This document shows positions 56,163 to 63,055 of a stretch of DNA of 64,000 bases, piece after piece; positions within the stretch are counted from its first letter, which is position 1, and the number at the start of each line of letters is the position of its first letter. A model generated the notes under the pieces. The model was not told the origin of the DNA. It searched no databases and saw only the letters and a list, made by a program, of their open reading frames with translations. Origin of the DNA: Lentzea waywayandensis (GTDB taxonomy: Bacteria > Actinomycetota > Actinomycetes > Mycobacteriales > Pseudonocardiaceae). Where the stretch lies: the NCBI RefSeq assembly GCF_900115955.1, contig NZ_FOYL01000011.1, forward strand, positions 124,001-188,000, in the 5' to 3' direction. Position numbers and translations under genes: made by a program.

Positions 56163-56840
56163 ATGAGCACCCTGCGCAGCACGCACCCCGTCGACACCGG
56201 CCGAAGACGCGTCCTGGGCCGCGTCACGCTGATCATCGCGCTGGTGAGCGCCGCCCTGCTGACCCTGATGTTCGTGATCGACCTCGGCGGCGCCCAGTAC
56301 GGGCTGATCTTCGCCGCCTTCCCCTTCCTCATCACCGCACCGGCCTCGGTGGTCCTGCTGCGCAAGGCGCGCAGACCCGAGGTGATCGAGCTGCACGAGG
56401 ACGGCATCGCGCACGTCCTCGGCGGCGTACGGCGGTCCTGGGCGTGGGACGAGGTGCGGGCGATCGACGTCGCCGAACGCGGCGAGTACTCCTACACCGG
56501 CTCCGACGTCGACTGCACCGTCCGGTTCGCCGACGGCACCCTGCTGCACTTCAACGGCCTCACCGAGAACAGCCGCGCGATCATCGGCGCCCTCGGTACC
56601 CACTGCCTCGACGCGACCCGTGAGCCGGTGCACAAGAAGCACAAGGCCCGGGCGGCGGCGATTCTGGGGACCATCACGCTGGTGGGTGGCGGGGTCGCCA
56701 CCTGGGCGGTCCTCACCGTCCCGACGACAGCGGAGGGCGGGGACCAGTTCGGGCTGGCCATGCTCGCCGTGGCGTGCACGGTGCCGGCGGTGATCAGCCT
56801 GATTCTGCTGATCTCCGTTCTGGTGACCGGCCGCCGTTAG
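56163..56840 (+). CDS. Membrane protein with central PH-like soluble domain
   Basis: 225 residues. Two N-terminal membrane helices (about 20-45 and 48-68), a soluble domain of about 90 residues (VIELHEDGIAHVLGGVRRSWAWDEVRAIDV, then TVRFADGTLLHFNGLTEN; a bacterial PH-like pattern), and two C-terminal helices (160-182 and 195-220). This topology is found in many short actinobacterial membrane proteins of unknown role. It follows the kinase gene by 4 nt and may be co-transcribed. Its end overlaps the convergent TetR gene by 47 bp. Confidence 0.75.
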   Translation: MSTLRSTHPVDTGRRRVLGRVTLIIALVSAALLTLMFVIDLGGAQYGLIFAAFPFLITAPASVVLLRKARRPEVIELHEDGIAHVLGGVRRSWAWDEVRAIDVAERGEYSYTGSDVDCTVRFADGTLLHFNGLTENSRAIIGALGTHCLDATREPVHKKHKARAAAILGTITLVGGGVATWAVLTVPTTAEGGDQFGLAMLAVACTVPAVISLILLISVLVTGRR

Positions 56841-57420
56841 GCACGGTCGCGGAGAACACGCCGATCCCCAGCGCGTACGGGTCGTTGAGGCCGACGGTCT
56901 CGAGGGTCTCGGTCGGCAGGGCGAGCAGGGAGATCGCGACGCCCAGGAAGTAGGCGTCGAGCAGGCCCGTGTCGCGGACCGTGGACGGCAGGCCCGCCGC
57001 CTGTTGCAGGGCGGCGCCGGCCTCGGCGTTCGCGAGGACCATGCCCGAGAGCGCCTCCCGCACGCCGGGGCGGCGGACGGCCTCCAGGTAGAGCTCGACC
57101 ATCGCGAGCATCTGCGTCGGGTCGTCGGCGACCGCGCGGCGCAGCAGGGCCGGGTAGAGCTCGGCGACGTCGGTGGCGGTGATGTCGGCCGGGGTGGTCT
57201 CGCGCAGGCGTTGCACGGCGGCGCGGTGCAGTGAGGTCATGCGGGCGGCGCACGCGGTGAGGATGGACTCGCGGGTCGGGAAGTAGTTCTTGGTGGTGCC
57301 GATGGGGACGCCGGCCTCGCGGTCGATCGCGCGGTGGGTCAGGCCCCGGCCGCCTTCCACCGCGAGGATCTGGATCGCGGTGTCGCACAGAAGATCACGA
57401 CGGCTCACGGTCCGGGACAC
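56794..57420 (-). CDS. TetR family transcriptional regulator
   Basis: 208 residues. The HTH is RRDLLCDTAIQILAVEGGRG, then LTHRAIDREAGVPIGTTKNYFPTRESIL. The C-terminal domain resembles the TetR_C group with long helices. GTG 57420 or GTG 57408 may start; both are in frame without a clear ribosome site. A palindrome TCACCACGGCTGTGGTGA lies 8 bp upstream. The first bases overlap the end of a small zinc-ribbon-like gene on the same strand, and the 3' end overlaps the convergent membrane gene by 47 bp. Confidence 0.88.
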   Translation of the reverse strand: MSRTVSRRDLLCDTAIQILAVEGGRGLTHRAIDREAGVPIGTTKNYFPTRESILTACAARMTSLHRAAVQRLRETTPADITATDVAELYPALLRRAVADDPTQMLAMVELYLEAVRRPGVREALSGMVLANAEAGAALQQAAGLPSTVRDTGLLDAYFLGVAISLLALPTETLETVGLNDPYALGIGVFSATVPNGGRSPERRSAESG

Positions 57421-57601
57421 TAGCAAGATCACCACGGCTGTGGTGAATCGGGGCGAACGTGCTGGTCCCGGCGGTCGCGGTGACGACGCCGCGTTCGACG
57501 ACGAGGAACAGGCCGCAGACGCAGCGGACGTAGGCGACCGCGGCGTGCGAGGACAGGACGGAAGTGCAGGGCCAGTGGCAGGCGGGGCAGGTGGCGATCA
57601 T
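57395..57601 (-). CDS. Small zinc-ribbon-like protein
   Basis: 68 residues: MIATCPACHWPCTSVL, then AAVAYVRCVCGLFLVV. Cys pairs CPAC and CVC, with a third Cys, look like a treble-clef or zinc ribbon. The C-terminal half is not conserved in appearance and overlaps the start of the TetR gene by 26 bp. ATG 57601 faces the CGNR gene across 25 bp. It may be a real small protein whose transcript runs into TetR. Alternatively only the first 35 residues are meaningful. Confidence 0.5.
   Translation of the reverse strand: MIATCPACHWPCTSVLSSHAAVAYVRCVCGLFLVVERGVVTATAGTSTFAPIHHSRGDLASVPDREPS
57429..57446. promoter_or_regulatory. Palindrome upstream of TetR gene
   Basis: TCACCACGGCTGTGGTGA is a 7-bp perfect stem with a nearly symmetric centre, 8 bp from GTG 57420. 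It is placed as a TetR autorepression site, but it lies inside the small zinc-ribbon frame, so the TetR promoter would have to be internal to it. Confidence 0.55.
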
Positions 57602-57626
57602 GAGCCAAGCCTGATGTCATGGTCTA

Positions 57627-58127
57627 GTGCATTTCAACCCTTACGGCGGGGCGGCCGCCGAGCTCGCCGCGAAGCTGGTCAACGCCGATCCGGCGGATCG
57701 GCTGCTCGACGTGCTGAAAGCCTCCGACTACAAGCCCCTGGGCTCGCTCGACGCGCGGCAGGAACGTGACGTACGAGACTGGGTCGAACGGCTGCGGCAG
57801 GTGTTCCGCGAGCCGACCGTGGAGCTGCTCAACGAACTGCTGGCCCGGTCCTCGACCACGCACTACATCTCCACCCACGACGGACGCGCCCCGCACCTGC
57901 ACTACGCCCGCGAGGACGCGCCGACCGACGTGCGCCTCAAGGCGTACACGGCGGCGGGCATGGCGGCGTTGTTCTGCGAGGACGCGCAGCGCATCGGCTG
58001 GTGCGGCCGGGAGGGCTGCGACACGGTGTTCGTCGACACCAGCCGCAACGGCAGGAGGCGGTTCTGCTCGACCAAGTGCGCGAACCGCGTCGCGGTCGCG
58101 AACCACAGGAGTCGTCAGTCGGCGTGA
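57627..58127 (+). CDS. CGNR zinc-finger domain protein (ABATE family)
   Basis: 166 residues. An N-terminal ABATE-type helical domain (PYGGAAAELAAKLVN...) is followed by the C-terminal CGNR zinc finger: C-x4-C in GWCGREGCDTVFVDTSRNGRRRFCSTKCANRVAV, with the hallmark C-A-N-R variant of CGNR. These proteins are putative stress-linked transcription regulators. GTG 57627 is probably leaderless (TGTCAT 7 nt upstream). Its stop lies in a 17-bp repeat unit 9 bp before an IS element; the reading frame itself is intact. Confidence 0.88.
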   Translation: MHFNPYGGAAAELAAKLVNADPADRLLDVLKASDYKPLGSLDARQERDVRDWVERLRQVFREPTVELLNELLARSSTTHYISTHDGRAPHLHYAREDAPTDVRLKAYTAAGMAALFCEDAQRIGWCGREGCDTVFVDTSRNGRRRFCSTKCANRVAVANHRSRQSA

Positions 58128-58136
58128 GTCGTCAGT
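58122..58136. repeat. Target-site duplication, left copy
   Basis: GCGTGAGTCGTCAGT directly abuts the left end of the IS element and is repeated exactly at 60051-60065. Fifteen base pairs is at the long end of what IS481-type elements make. Confidence 0.9.
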
Positions 58137-58247
58137 TGTCGTGTTTCGGCTGATGCTTGAGACGTTGGCTCCACCTGATGCTTGACACCGCTGGTCAAAG
58201 GTTCGATCACCTCGATATCGCCGTGCGAGGTGGAGGGCCTGGGCCTG

Positions 58248-58535
58248 ATGCTGGTGGAGCTCAGTGTGGTCGAACAGCGCTATCACGCGGTGATGGAAGT
58301 CCTGGCAGGCGTGCCCGTCACCGAAGTCGCAGGCAGGTACCGGGTCTCGCGGCAATCCGTGCACACCTGGGTCACGCGGTATCGATCTGGAGGTCTCGCG
58401 GGCCTGGCGGACCGGTCGCACCGGCCCAAGACCTGCCCGCACCAGGTCGAGAGCGAGATCGAGGCCCTGATCTGCGAGTTCCGGCGCCCCCATCCGTCCT
58501 GGGGACCACGGCGGCTCGTGCACGAACTCGAGCAC
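58248..58535 (+). pseudogene. IS481-type transposase, N-terminal fragment
   Basis: About 95 residues. ELSVVEQRYHAVMEVLAG, VTEVAGRYRVSRQSVHTWVTRY (HTH), GGLAGLADRSHRPKTCPHQV and WGPRRLVHEL match the N-terminal helix-turn-helix region of IS481 transposases. After HEL the homology breaks; the following frame is unrelated. The DDE catalytic core is missing here. Confidence 0.85.
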
Positions 58536-58759
58536 GACGCGCAGCTACTCATCGCTCACGCTTCCGGAAACCACTGTCCGTCGCCATCGTCGATCCGGGT
58601 TGTGGTGACGCCGTTTCCGGCGCGGAAGTACCAAATCGGAATCGGTGAGATCAGAAACGTGGAATCGTCAGGACAATCGACCATTTGGACATGGCTCGTA
58701 CCGAGCTTGCCCGCGGGCCCGCCGGTCAGGTACTGATACTTGTCAGGACCGTTGCCTTG

Positions 58760-59380
58760 TTATTCGCTTTCGGTGGACTCGCGGTCCTGCGCTGATTCGA
58801 TGACCAGCGGTGCCGAAGTCTCGGCGGCGGCGATCTGGTTGAACTGGACGATCGTGCGGTCCAGCTGCTTTGCCAGGCCGGGGATCGTGTTGGGCGGGAA
58901 GTAGACGTCGGCACCGGCGTTCAGGAGGCGGCGGACCGGACCCTCGTAGACGACCCCGAGCTCCCTGTCCTCGACCTCCGCGATGACCACCCGCGCCTTC
59001 GGGAACATCTGCCGGAGGCTTCCGATCAGCTGCGGGCTGAGCGGCGGGATCAGCAGCACTTCGGCGCTCGCGGGGGCCGAGTACATGTCCAGCACGATGT
59101 AGTTGGAGCCGAGCTGCGCCGACAGCGTCGATCTCGCGGACGACGACAGCGTCATGGCGGTGGCCACGACGGTCACGTCGTCGTAGGTCCCCGACGGGTT
59201 TTCGTCGGAATTCGGAGTTTCGACGCGGAATGTTCCGCTCGCCTCGGAAATCTTCGCGATCGGCACACCGTCCTTGACGACGAAAAGATCCTCACCCGGA
59301 GGAAGGGCCTCGATCGCCGCTATGACGGCTTCCGGAAACCGGGTGGAATCGATCCACCGCGGAGTTTGTTCTCCCCACAT
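58760..59380 (-). CDS. Orphan hypothetical protein inside the IS element
   Basis: 206 residues starting at ATG 59380 (MWGEQTPRWIDSTRF). The segment GEDLFVVKDGVPIAKISEA resembles the beta-turn region of Phd/YefM-type antitoxins, although the rest does not. A second half (VRVVIAEVEDRELGVVYEGP-like alpha/beta, then TIPGLAKQLDRTIVQFNQ) looks like a globular alpha/beta domain. I do not recognise the family. It reads opposite to the transposase, has normal actinomycete coding bias, and is a passenger in the element. No toxin gene lies next to it. Confidence 0.65.
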   Translation of the reverse strand: MWGEQTPRWIDSTRFPEAVIAAIEALPPGEDLFVVKDGVPIAKISEASGTFRVETPNSDENPSGTYDDVTVVATAMTLSSSARSTLSAQLGSNYIVLDMYSAPASAEVLLIPPLSPQLIGSLRQMFPKARVVIAEVEDRELGVVYEGPVRRLLNAGADVYFPPNTIPGLAKQLDRTIVQFNQIAAAETSAPLVIESAQDRESTESE

Positions 59381-59479
59381 GACACCCGATTCTTGCAGTA
59401 CCGGCGCACTGATCGCCGTGCGGCCTCCTTTCCGGGCAGGAGAGGACGTCCGTTCCGCGGGAGAATGGGAGGTCACCGG

Positions 59480-59650
59480 TCACGGGCGGTTCAGCTGGGC
59501 TCCGTCCCGCAGGTACGTGAGGGTGGCGAGCACCCGGCGGTTGCGGTCGTCGCCGGGGGGCGAAGCCCAGCTTGGCGAAGATGTTGCCGACGTGCCTGTT
59601 CACGGCGGCCTCGGAGACGACGAGGTTCTCAGCGATGCCGGCCTGATGGC
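59480..59650 (-). pseudogene. C-terminal fragment of a LuxR-type response regulator, frameshifted
   Basis: GIAENLVVSEAAVNRHVGN and IFAKLGFAP are the recognition helix region of NarL/LuxR response regulators. At a run of six C bases the frame changes: the expected ending PGDDRNRRVLATLTYLRDG is in the next frame and stops at 59480-59482. The receiver domain and most of the linker are absent. A fragment of a two-component regulator caught in the element. Confidence 0.75.
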
Positions 59651-59739
59651 AGCGCTCGACCACGCCGACCGCACCCTGCTCCGGTCGATCCCGAGCCCGC
59701 TCACGACCAGGTCCGTCGCCTATCTCCGCAGCGCCCGAC

Positions 59740-59984
59740 CAGCCGGGCCGCCACCCATCCCACCAGCGGCAACACCGGTCACGGTCGAGCGGATCGTCTC
59801 CAGCAGCGGCGGCATCATGATCGCCCGCCAACGCGTCCAAGTCGGCCGCAACCACGCCCGCAACGCGCTGGCAGTGACGATCGACGAGACCACCATCCAG
59901 GTCCACGACGGACCCCACCTACTGGTCACAGCGCCCCGCACGACCACCCTCGTGATCACGCACAAGCGCGCCCAGCACCACTAG
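59740..59984 (+). pseudogene. IS481-type transposase, C-terminal fragment
   Basis: VTVERIVSSSGGIMIARQRV, VGRNHARNALAVTIDETTIQ and a TPRTTTLVITHKRAQ-like end match the small beta-barrel C-terminal domain found after the DDE core of actinobacterial IS481 transposases. It stops at 59982-59984. The central catalytic domain is missing, so the transposase is dead. The left border of homology is near 59740 but not sharp. Confidence 0.75.
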
Positions 59985-60050
59985 ATTGGCTAGGTCCGAT
60001 GTCAAGGATCACGTGAAGCCGAATCGTCAACCATCACCTGAAGCCCGACA

Positions 60051-60065
60051 GCGTGAGTCGTCAGT
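60051..60065. repeat. Target-site duplication, right copy
   Basis: GCGTGAGTCGTCAGT, identical to 58122-58136, begins at the base after the right terminal repeat. The stop codon of the pentapeptide gene (60061-60063) lies inside it, so that gene's coding region was not cut. Confidence 0.9.
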
Positions 60066-60924
60066 CGGCGTGAATGCGGTGCCCGAACCGGGTCTTGTCG
60101 AACGACGACTCGCCCCCGAACGCGGCGTCCACGAAGTCCTCCCTGCCCCGGAACCACGCGCCCGCGAACGACGAGGCACCGGCGAACCAGGCGCGGCGGA
60201 ACACCGCCCGCCCACCGAACCGCACCCGCGAGCAGTCCAGCTCCGAACCGAACCGCGCGCAGGTGAAGTCCGCACGGCCCGAGAACCGCACCCCGCTGAG
60301 CACCGCCGGGCCGGCGACGTGGATGTGCGAGAACTCGCCGTTGCCGCACACCGTCGAGCCGCGCAGGCCCAGGCCGCGGGCGAACACCGACTGCGTGAAC
60401 AGCACGTGCCGGCCGAAGAACGCGCCGCGCGCCTGGAACGCGCCGAGGAACGTCGACTGGTCGAACCGCGCGTCACCGAGGAACCGGGTGCCGTCGAACC
60501 GGGCGTCGCGCAGCCGGCACTGCGACAGGTCGAAGTCGACCAGCGTGGTGTGCCGCAGGTCCACGTCACTGCCCAGCCAGAACCCGGGACCGGGCCGCAG
60601 GCGCGCGGCCAGCGAGGCCTGGAGCACCTTGCGCCACCGCTGGTCGGCCTCGGTACCCGGCCACGGCAGCTCCCGCAGCGCCTCGCACAGCACGTCCAGC
60701 GCGGGCTGCCGGTTCTGCGGGCTGCTCTCCCCGTGCTCGACCCAGTCCCGCAGCCCGCCCAGGCGCACGTCGGGCTCGGTGGCGAGCAGCCGGGCGCGGA
60801 TGTCCCGCAGCGGCGTCAGGCTCTCCGGCGCCGGACCCGGCGGCAGCCGACGCCTGCCCCACGTCACCGCCGCGACGGTCAGAACACCGGAGGTCGCTGT
60901 GAGCCAGCGCGAGAGAAGGGACAT
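60061..60924 (-). CDS. Pentapeptide-repeat protein with N-terminal membrane anchor
   Basis: 287 residues. A hydrophobic N-terminal segment (LLSRWLTATSGVLTVAAVTW) is followed by a helical region to about 115 and then pentapeptide repeats with the less regular Phe/Arg-rich pattern (LRDARFDGTRFLGDARFDQSTF, VRFSGRADFTCARFGSELDC) to the C-terminus, predicting a beta-helix. The N-terminus suggests attachment to the membrane. Function unknown; some pentapeptide proteins bind gyrase or act as scaffolds. Before the IS insertion its stop lay close to that of the CGNR gene. Start ATG 60924. Confidence 0.85.
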   Translation of the reverse strand: MSLLSRWLTATSGVLTVAAVTWGRRRLPPGPAPESLTPLRDIRARLLATEPDVRLGGLRDWVEHGESSPQNRQPALDVLCEALRELPWPGTEADQRWRKVLQASLAARLRPGPGFWLGSDVDLRHTTLVDFDLSQCRLRDARFDGTRFLGDARFDQSTFLGAFQARGAFFGRHVLFTQSVFARGLGLRGSTVCGNGEFSHIHVAGPAVLSGVRFSGRADFTCARFGSELDCSRVRFGGRAVFRRAWFAGASSFAGAWFRGREDFVDAAFGGESSFDKTRFGHRIHAD

Positions 60925-60992
60925 GACTCGATGATGTGACCTGGGTCATCGCCCCGGACAGTGGCGGAGTTCAACCCGCTGTTCAACGCTCA

Positions 60993-61019
60993 GCCCACCG
61001 GCCGTGACAGCCGGTGGGC
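60993..61019 (-). terminator. Hairpin terminator of the NlpC/P60 gene
   Basis: GCCCACCGGC (60993-61002) pairs perfectly with GCCGGTGGGC (61010-61019), loop of 7. It lies 12 nt past the stop of the gene ending at 61032. No U-tract follows, as usual for high-GC actinomycetes. Confidence 0.75.
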
Positions 61020-61031
61020 ATCAGGGGCGTC

Positions 61032-61544
61032 TCAGTCGATCACGTTGAACAGCCGCCGCGGCCAGTAGTTGTCGGTCTGGGAGAGCCCGTAGCGCAGGAC
61101 GCGGTAGGTCGTGCCGTGGACGCTGCGCTGCTCGTAGGCGTGGTAGGCGGTCCGGTAGGGGTCGGCCCACTTCTCGAAGATGACGACGTGACGGCCGTCG
61201 GCGGTGCTGCCGGTGGTGTTGACGATGATGTCGCCCCACCGCAGCTCGGCCAGGGAGATCGGCTTGGAGTGCAGGCGGTCGGCGAGGTCGGTGGTGATCT
61301 TGCCGGGCTGGTCGAGCTTCGCGGCCATCGACACGTAGCCGGAGCAGTCCTGGCGGTAGCCCTCGAACCTCGACTGCTGGCTGTAGGGCACCGGGCCGTG
61401 ATCGGGACCGGCGGTCAGCCACGCCCTGGCCCGGCTGATCAGGTCGGCGCGGGTGACGTCCGGGTAGGCGTGCGCGGGCAACGACGACACCAGGGTCGTG
61501 CTCACGGCGACGAGGACCGCGGCGGCCATCGCGAGGACTCTCAT
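61032..61544 (-). CDS. Secreted NlpC/P60-like cysteine peptidase/amidase
   Basis: 170 residues with a Sec signal peptide (MRVLAMAAAVLVAVS..., cut after AHA near 26). The mature domain has the nucleophile Cys in YRQDCSGYVSMAAK and the His in DGRHVVIFEKW. This is the NlpC/P60 superfamily arrangement, so cell-wall peptide cleavage outside the cell is likely. The short domain (about 140 residues) lacks SH3 or coiled-coil extensions. ATG 61544 has GGGAG 9 nt upstream. It ends in its own hairpin terminator and is divergent from the amidase. Confidence 0.88.
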   Translation of the reverse strand: MRVLAMAAAVLVAVSTTLVSSLPAHAYPDVTRADLISRARAWLTAGPDHGPVPYSQQSRFEGYRQDCSGYVSMAAKLDQPGKITTDLADRLHSKPISLAELRWGDIIVNTTGSTADGRHVVIFEKWADPYRTAYHAYEQRSVHGTTYRVLRYGLSQTDNYWPRRLFNVID

Positions 61545-61594
61545 GCGTGCTACTCCCATTCCGTAGATCACCTGTGGGCGCTTAGGGTCGGTTC

Positions 61595-63019
61595 ATGGAG
61601 CTGACGGAGCTGTGTTTCGCCGGGGCGGCCAGGCAGGCGCACGCCGTGCGCTCCGGCGAGGTGAGCGCGCGTGACCTCATCGCCGAGCACCTGCGGCGCA
61701 TCGAGCGGATCGATCCGCGGCTCAACGCGTTCCGGCTGGTCTTCGCCGAGCAGGCCCTGGCGGAGGCCGAGAGGGCCGACGAACGCAAGGCAGCGGGTGA
61801 GGACCTGCCGCTGCTGGGCGTGCCGATCGCGGTCAAGGAGGACATCGCGCTGCGAGGTCTGCCCACGACCAAGGGCACGAACGCCGCCCGCACCCCGCAG
61901 CCGGCCGACTCCGCGATCGTCACGAGGCTGCGCGAGGCCGGGGCGGTGATCATCGGCCGCACCCGCATGCCGGAGCTGGGTCTGTGGCCCTACACCGAGA
62001 GCTCCTGGGCGGGGCCGACGCGCAACCCGTGGTCGCTGACGCATTCCCCCGGTGGCTCCAGCGGTGGTTCGGCCGCGGCGGTGGCGGCGGGGCTGGCGGG
62101 GGCCGCGATCGGCACCGACGGCGCCGGGTCCATCCGCATCCCCTCCGCGGTGACGGGGTTGTTCGGGCTCAAGCCCCAGCGCGGCCGCGTCTCGCTGTCG
62201 CCGGAACCGGAGATGTGGGGTGGTCTCGTCGTGGCGGGGCCGATCACCCGCACGGTGGCGGACTGGGCGTTGGTCGCCGACCAGATCCACGGCGCCATGC
62301 CCGGTGACGCGCACGTCGCCCACCCGCCGCGCACGAGCTTCACGCAGGCCGCGCGCACCGATCCGGGCCGGCTGCGGATCGGGGTGTCGCTGCGGCCGTG
62401 GGGTCCGGGCATCGGCGTCGCCGACGAGGTCCGCGACGCCGTGCAGGACACCGCCGCGCTGCTCACCGACCTCGGCCACGACGTGGTGCGCCTGGACCCG
62501 CCGATGCGTGACGTCACCGCCTCCACCCAGTTCGCCGCCCGCTACCTGCACAACGCCTACCTCGCGCGCACCGGCATGGAGTTCCCCGACCTCGTCGAGG
62601 CCCGCACCCGCGCGGTCGGTGAGCTGGGCCGCCGCGTCCCGCGCGCCGCCGTGCGCTGGGCGGCCAAGGACGACGCGACGCTCACGGCGTACGCGAACCG
62701 GGTGTTCACCTCGGTGGACGTGCTGCTGACCCCGGCGCTGACCCGGCCGCCGATCCGCGTGGGCGAGTGGGACGGCCGCAACGTCGTCACGGCGCTGCTC
62801 GCGGCGTCGCACTACACGACGTTCCTGCCGTTGTGGAACATCGTCGGCAACCCGGCCGCCTCGGTGCCCGCCGGCCGCACGTCGGCGGGCCTGCCGCTCG
62901 CGGTGCAGCTCGTGGGCCGCCAGCACGACGAGTGCACGTTGCTGTCGGTGTCCGCCCAGCTGGAGCGTGCCCGGCCGTGGGCGGACCGGATCCCCTCCGG
63001 CCTCGATCATGCGAAATAG
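61595..63019 (+). CDS. Amidase (amidase signature family)
   Basis: 474 residues. The Ser-cisSer-Lys triad is identifiable: Lys in VPIAVKEDIAL (near 82), cis-Ser in SPGGSSGGSAAAV (near 155), and nucleophile Ser in GTDGAGSIRIP (near 179). The canonical GSDTGGSIR is GTDGAGSIR here, which keeps the nucleophile. The closing region PLWNIVGNPAASVPAG is family-like. Members hydrolyse carboxamides, including aryl-acylamides and Glu-tRNA-like substrates; a GatA role is unlikely outside a gatCAB operon. A convergent terminator follows. Confidence 0.93.
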   Translation: MELTELCFAGAARQAHAVRSGEVSARDLIAEHLRRIERIDPRLNAFRLVFAEQALAEAERADERKAAGEDLPLLGVPIAVKEDIALRGLPTTKGTNAARTPQPADSAIVTRLREAGAVIIGRTRMPELGLWPYTESSWAGPTRNPWSLTHSPGGSSGGSAAAVAAGLAGAAIGTDGAGSIRIPSAVTGLFGLKPQRGRVSLSPEPEMWGGLVVAGPITRTVADWALVADQIHGAMPGDAHVAHPPRTSFTQAARTDPGRLRIGVSLRPWGPGIGVADEVRDAVQDTAALLTDLGHDVVRLDPPMRDVTASTQFAARYLHNAYLARTGMEFPDLVEARTRAVGELGRRVPRAAVRWAAKDDATLTAYANRVFTSVDVLLTPALTRPPIRVGEWDGRNVVTALLAASHYTTFLPLWNIVGNPAASVPAGRTSAGLPLAVQLVGRQHDECTLLSVSAQLERARPWADRIPSGLDHAK

Positions 63020-63042
63020 GATAGTACGAGACCGGACTATCC
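63019..63042. terminator. Inverted repeat between convergent genes
   Basis: GGATAGT (63019-63025) and ACTATCC (63036-63042) form a 7-bp stem with 10-nt loop in the 36-bp gap between two stop codons. It is weaker than the GC-rich terminators elsewhere in the window. Confidence 0.4.
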
Positions 63043-63055
63043 GAATCGGTATCGG

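Larger units (their letters stand above)
58137..60050 (+). mobile_element. IS481-family-like insertion element, inactivated, with internal foreign DNA
   Basis: 1914 bp between perfect 15-bp target duplications. Terminal inverted repeats of 54 bp (58137-58190 and 59997-60050) agree at 40 positions and start TGTCG; each end also holds internal TGAT-CTTGA repeats. The transposase is present only as an N-terminal piece (58248-58535) and a C-terminal piece (about 59740-59984) in the same orientation. Between them lies about 1.2 kb with an intact orphan gene and a frameshifted LuxR fragment, both on the other strand. The element inserted just past the CGNR stop, into the second copy of a 17-bp tandem repeat (GTCGTCAGTCGGCGTGA). 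Confidence 0.9.

Noticed and set aside
58122..60073. Repeats flanking the IS element as phage attachment sites
   Set aside because: The exact 15-bp duplication meets the 54-bp terminal repeats, so target duplication explains it fully. The longer 19-bp identity (58109-58127 and 60055-60073) comes from a pre-existing 17-bp tandem repeat.
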